Positions 61,176 to 64,000 of a DNA stretch of 64,000 bases are shown in pieces. Numbering within the stretch: position 1 is the stretch's first letter; every line of letters starts with the position of its first letter. A program made the translations under genes and the position numbers. The DNA comes from Epiperipatus broadwayi (Eukaryota; Onychophora; Udeonychophora; Euonychophora; Peripatidae). Where the stretch lies: NCBI GenBank assembly GCA_028023455.1, contig JAQFVV010006644.1, positions 96,001 through 160,000 of the forward strand, written 5' to 3'. The notes under the pieces were generated by a model. The model saw only the letters and a list, made by a program, of their open reading frames with translations. It had not been told where the DNA came from and did not search any database.

Positions 61176-62989
61176 AACATTAAAATACTCTTCAGTTTAA
61201 ATAGTTAATGAAAAAATATTATCAATGCTGCTTTATATTTATTATAAGCATCCTAAAGCCAATGATTTGCAATAAAATATAACCATTCCTTTATGATCCT
61301 ATTCCGTACAAACTTTGAGAATAGGTACCAAATGTGGGGCAATGGCATTAAGGATCTTTATGGATTTGTCAAGGCATTTTAAGAAAACAACAAAAAGTCA
61401 AAATAATGCTAATGTCAATAAGTAAGCTTGCTATTCTTCCTACTCATTAAAGGCCATATCATTTTGAAATCATATTGCATCAATTGAGAAAACTCATCAT
61501 TCTTTCAAGTAGTCATTAGTTACTGAGGAACCTAAAGAGCTGAAAGGCTGGAGAAGATAATCTATTAAAGATTTTTTTTTCTTGTCAAATAGAATTAAAA
61601 AAAGATTTGTATTCACTTATGTGCATTCTAAAGAATACATTTTGTTTGTATGTTATTATGTATTTTTTTTTTATATGGTATTGCTAAAAAAAATCAATTC
61701 TCATGAGGTAATCAAAATTTTTTATTTTATTTATTATTACAATTTTGGTACTTATAAACATGGAATTTTAAACAAGTGAACTGATTCATATACCGTCATT
61801 TAATATATTATTAATAAATATTAGTGGGAACAATATCTTTATCCATATTGTATAATTTTAATTTTTTTTTAGGTAAATTGTTTACAGATATTTTTTTCAT
61901 TTTAAGATATAAATAATGCTAAGGTATGTGATTTTGAAGTAAGGCATTAATATGTGGATATAATTTATAAATACTCTAGATTGTAAGGCAAAAATTTTAT
62001 TTTTGTAATTTTATCTTGGCATAAGAATTTACTGGATGCTTCACATTAGGTAAGTAAGTACCTCTTGACTTTTGAAGTATATGCATTTATTTTGGAGAAT
62101 ATGTTTGGAATTCACTCGTGAAGAATCACTATAAAAAATTGTGTTAATAGTTAGAAGTTAAAGTATTTACATAATAAGCATCAGGATCTCATGAATACAG
62201 AAATTATAATTTGACCAATATTCAGAAACAGGCATATGAAAAATAATTAATTTATAAATCATTATTATTAAAATAATAATAACAACTTATTCTGTAATTC
62301 TTATTAATCTATTATAATTTGAGTAGTTATTGTAATTCAATAGATAATCAGATCTATGCATATTGATACATATTGATACCTTGAGGTCTCAAAGATATTT
62401 ATTTATCATTAATGCATAAATTTCATGCATGAATTATATCTATTATCTAATAAAATAAATTGTTTATTTTATTTTAGATTGACTCAATATTTTCTTTGGG
62501 ATATATGAGAGTATATGATTATAATTGTTAAATTAGCATATTTGGTCACATAAATATCAATTTATTGGCATTTAATATTCCCTGAAGTATGAAAACATAA
62601 ATGATATAGTTTCATATATTCTTTCTATTTGAAGAGCAATAAAATATCTCTTTGACTCCAGAATAGATCCATTAGAAATCTTATCATCATAATATATCAT
62701 TTATAATATTCATGCTTTTAATTCTTATAGACAATTAAGTATTTAGTTTATATGAAATGTCTTGTATAAAACTGACACTAACTTTAATGGCATAATTAGA
62801 GGATATCATCATTATCATCATCATCAAATTATATTTTATATTATTAGTTTCACTGACCTAGTCACATCATCATCATTATCTAAGCACACATCATTATAAT
62901 GTAATACTAAAGGCAATGATTTAGTTGTTAATATTTGAATTGTGTTGTTCTGTAATTTGTCATATACATGGATGTTATACCCACATTAT
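61176..62989. other. AT-rich stretch, no gene recognised
   Basis: Short ORF 61582-61779 has no motif. A CATCAT-type trinucleotide patch lies near 62809-62825. Nothing else supported. Confidence 0.5.
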
Positions 62990-64000
62990 AATCTCTGACA
63001 CTATCAATTAATTACCATTATAATATATACCTGCTTTTCTCCACATCATTCCATCAATGTATTTTTTTCCAACTATCTCATAAGTAATGTTTTTCTAAAT
63101 TTGTTAATATTTTTTTACATCCAGTTTAAAGTTTCAATTGACCATTTATTATTCAACTTCATGATGATCTTTCAAATATTTCAATGACATCAATAATAAA
63201 TATTTGTTTTCTCACTCACACAATTTACTTTCAGTACTTTTTTATTACTTTTAATATATAACATATTTTTCTGGTATAAAGTCTTTGTACTGTTCTTCCT
63301 TTAAAAGTCTTTGTTTTATAAATATAAACTGATAATAAAATATTTATTAAAAACTTTTATTTTCAAGCATATAACCATATTTCCTTTTCTATTAAATGAT
63401 TTGTGCCAAAAGCATACAATTCGACTTTAATTCCATAATTATTATTTTTTCAATAAGATTCTGACTGTATTAACAATATGGGCAAGATATTTATAATTAT
63501 CAGTGTTTTCAAATTCAATACTGTCAAAATTTATTTTTTCCCATTTTAAATAGTCGTTAAACATTATTTTAGTCATTTCTGGCCCTTTTCTTTAGTAGTA
63601 GTTTTTTTGTTATTTGATAAGTCTTATAAAATTTTCAGTAATTTTGATTTATTATTTGTAAAAACATTAACTCTTTTACAAAATCTACATAACTTAAGTA
63701 ATCAACATTTATTTTCATTCTTATATCTTACCATTTTAGTCTCCAAATGCTTCTCATAAAACTGTTGTAGAAAATTTTGCAAAAATGGAATCCTTCTATC
63801 ACATACCAACATTAATTTATAATATATTATCCCATCTTTTTCAGAATTTGATCATATCTTGACCCTATGATTTGATTTTTTAAAAAAAATAATAACCAAT
63901 GAAATACTTATGGAATCAAATGCCTTTTCAGAATCTACAAATGCAAGGCACAATAGAAACTCTTACTCATTAGTTAATAATTTTTAAAATTTAAAAAAAA
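62990..64000 (-). mobile_element. RTE-type LINE copy 5, runs off the window
   Basis: Minus-strand sequence parallels 8200-7240. Near 63915 it codes FVDSEKAFDSI (RT motif A). The block TTATTAAAAACTTTTATTTT then CAAGCATATAACCATATTTC near 63341 matches 7585-7625, and the block at 63040 matches the region before the C-terminal tail. Frames are broken. The 5' part lies beyond the window edge. Confidence 0.65.

Noticed and set aside
62570-62600. CCCTGAAG...GAAAAC as another hammerhead-like motif
   Set aside because: No room for stem II between the two blocks and no pairing partner for stem I.

Overview
The window is AT-rich, repeat-dense, intron-scale animal DNA with no host protein gene that I can support. 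Every recognisable coding stretch is a decayed or partial mobile element: RTE-type LINEs, Penelope-like elements (PLEs), two LTR retrotransposons, a hAT DNA transposon and tRNA-derived SINEs. This mix, together with long TA and tetranucleotide arrays, fits a lophotrochozoan genome, possibly a cephalopod. That assignment is inference only.

Layout. 1-4 kb: plain AT-rich DNA, including a 550-bp stretch with 70 G and a single C. 4.1-10.5 kb: two RTE copies facing each other, plus a GIY-YIG relic of a PLE followed by a decayed hammerhead-like motif. 13.9-23.5 kb: a 9.46-kb minus-strand LTR element inserted in a TA array. It has 2.5-kb LTRs, a tRNA-Lys-type primer site, a polypurine tract and one broken unidentified ORF, but no pol. 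23.5-30.3 kb: two more LINE pieces. 30.3-31.5 kb: a palindromic repeat carrying hammerhead-like motifs, then a small foldback insertion. 33.4-34.5 kb: a CpG-rich patch. 36.2-38.8 kb: a nearly complete PLE with few breaks. 39.9-44.4 kb: an RTE 5' piece and a very decayed retroelement. 44.9-48.2 kb: a hAT element containing a PLE fragment, a SINE and foldbacks. 48.9-51.9 kb: two more copies of the hammerhead-bearing repeat with a tRNA-Gly SINE between them. 52.2-52.9 kb: a polyadenylated retrocopy. 55.3-59.5 kb: a Ty3/gypsy-like element whose 5' LTR contains a 731-bp tetranucleotide array. 60.1-64 kb: a foldback, a second tRNA-Gly SINE and another RTE copy.

The most interesting system is the dispersed family at 30.3, 48.9 and 51.6 kb. 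Its ~410-440-bp units show a hammerhead-ribozyme-like fold (CTGAYRA core, short stem II, GAAA, two-base-loop stem III, GTC or GTT cleavage triplet). They occur in head-to-tail plus inverted arrangements, and every locus is flanked by an 11-13-bp direct repeat like a target-site duplication. This resembles the non-autonomous, ribozyme-bearing retroposons (retrozymes) thought to be mobilised by PLEs. The PLE at 36-38 kb has a hammerhead-like motif of its own just after its ORF. No enzymatic activity or database match was tested; all calls are by eye.
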